5,712 nt of DNA from DATAPE01 sp034667545 (GTDB lineage Bacteria; Actinomycetota; CADDZG01; WHSQ01). Below, one piece after another: positions 5,179 to 5,712 of this stretch; within the stretch, counting starts at the first letter, position 1, and every line of letters starts with the position of its first letter. The stretch covers positions 1 through 5,712 of the forward strand of contig JAXDJR010000062.1 of the NCBI GenBank assembly GCA_034667545.1. Reading direction: 5' to 3'. The notes below the pieces were generated by a model that saw nothing but the letters and a program-made list of their open reading frames with translations, had not been told where the DNA came from and searched no databases. The position numbers and the translations under genes were made by a program.

Positions 5179-5712
5179 AGCGCCCCGACCGCGAGCGCCA
5201 GGGCAACGACTCCCAACGCCACCGCTACAAGAGCGAAGTTCCGAGCCGTTGTTGCCTTACTGGAGGCGTCTGATCGCGCGGCCGCCACAGCTTGGTTCAA
5301 GCGAGTTGTTTCGCGGCCCACCAAGTCGTTCAATTGCCCTACGGTGGGATCCTTAGCTGGGAACTCGACGCCTTGGGGGTCCTCAACGTTCGAGAACGTA
5401 GTGGCTCCCGACTTGAACGTCTCGTTCACCTTCTGACCGCGTATGGAACCTGTGAAATGGAAGGAATATCTCCCCGGTCGGGTCGGGATGAACCATCCGC
5501 GGTAGTCGCCCGGGATTCCGGATTCGCCGATCTCGAAATCCGGTTCCATCGTTATGGGCGGCATCTTCTGGGACCCATAGGCGACCTGCACCTTGAGTGT
5601 CGGACCCAGGTTGACGATCGGTTTGTCGGTGCTTTGGTCATGTAGGAAGAGCTGAACGCTGTTCTTCTGACCCGCGTATGCGGGCTCGTCGCCGAATCCT
5701 ACGGCGAAATGG
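5163..5712 (-). CDS. Membrane-anchored exported protein with YtkA/FixH-like domain, N-terminus beyond the window
   Basis: The reading frame stays open to the right edge, so the start lies beyond base 5712. 182 residues are visible. A GTG at 5589-5591 is not the start, because the 40 in-frame residues upstream continue the same domain (HFAVGFGDEPAYAGQKNSVQ, then LFLHDQ). The visible domain (about 1-110) has alternating beta-strand character with an EPAYAGQ turn, a GDYRGWFIPTRPGRYSFHF stretch (about residues 69-87) and GSIRGQKVNETF. This is how small extracytoplasmic YtkA/FixH-like domains encoded beside CopC/CopD genes usually look. It is followed by a polar, possibly helical stalk (about 118-155), one membrane segment (about 157-177) and the basic end RRNK, so the domain faces outward and the last residues are cytoplasmic. 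The stop overlaps the CopC-CopD start as ATGA. A role in presenting or passing copper to CopC-CopD is plausible from context only. Confidence 0.88.
   Translation of the reverse strand, partial: HFAVGFGDEPAYAGQKNSVQLFLHDQSTDKPIVNLGPTLKVQVAYGSQKMPPITMEPDFEIGESGIPGDYRGWFIPTRPGRYSFHFTGSIRGQKVNETFKSGATTFSNVEDPQGVEFPAKDPTVGQLNDLVGRETTRLNQAVAAARSDASSKATTARNFALVAVALGVVALALAVGALRRNK

Noticed and set aside
5163..5591. A 142-residue version of the first gene starting at GTG 5591
   Set aside because: The frame is open and domain-like for 40 more residues up to the window edge, so this GTG is internal.

Overview
The window is a piece of a high-GC bacterial chromosome (about 60% G+C by eye). It is most consistent with an uncultured soil-type actinomycete-like lineage, with Chloroflexota or Ca. 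Dormibacterota as alternatives. This placement rests only on base composition and gene types and is weak. All genes that can be supported lie on the minus strand and read from right to left as one tightly packed operon. The upstream end, with the promoter, lies beyond base 5712.

In order of transcription the genes are: (1) the C-terminal 182 residues of a membrane-anchored protein with an extracytoplasmic beta-rich domain of the YtkA/FixH-like sort (5163-5712, cut by the window edge); (2) a 659-residue CopC-CopD fusion (3187-5166), with a signal peptide, a Cu(II)-type CopC domain, eight predicted membrane segments and a 240-residue beta-rich tail; (3) a small histidine-rich lipoprotein (2743-3171); (4) a CPBP-family intramembrane protease with all its motifs (2192-2746); (5) a lipoprotein of the LivK-like type-1 periplasmic-binding family (918-2195); (6) an unrecognised protein with a membrane segment at each end (175-921).

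Four of the five junctions are the same 4-base ATGA stop/start overlap. The fifth is a 15-base gap with a good Shine-Dalgarno sequence. The genes are therefore probably made together by coupled translation. All products are membrane-bound or exported. CopC-CopD points to copper handling outside the cytoplasmic membrane, and the histidine-rich lipoprotein fits that. The surprise is the substrate-binding lipoprotein, which has no permease or ATPase beside it here, together with a membrane protease and an unknown bitopic protein in the same transcript. No function for the whole set can be proven from sequence.

Bases 1-174 carry no convincing gene. Their first 120 bases are clearly more A+T-rich (about 43% G+C) than the operon. 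I found no RNA gene, CRISPR array, insertion sequence or convincing terminator.
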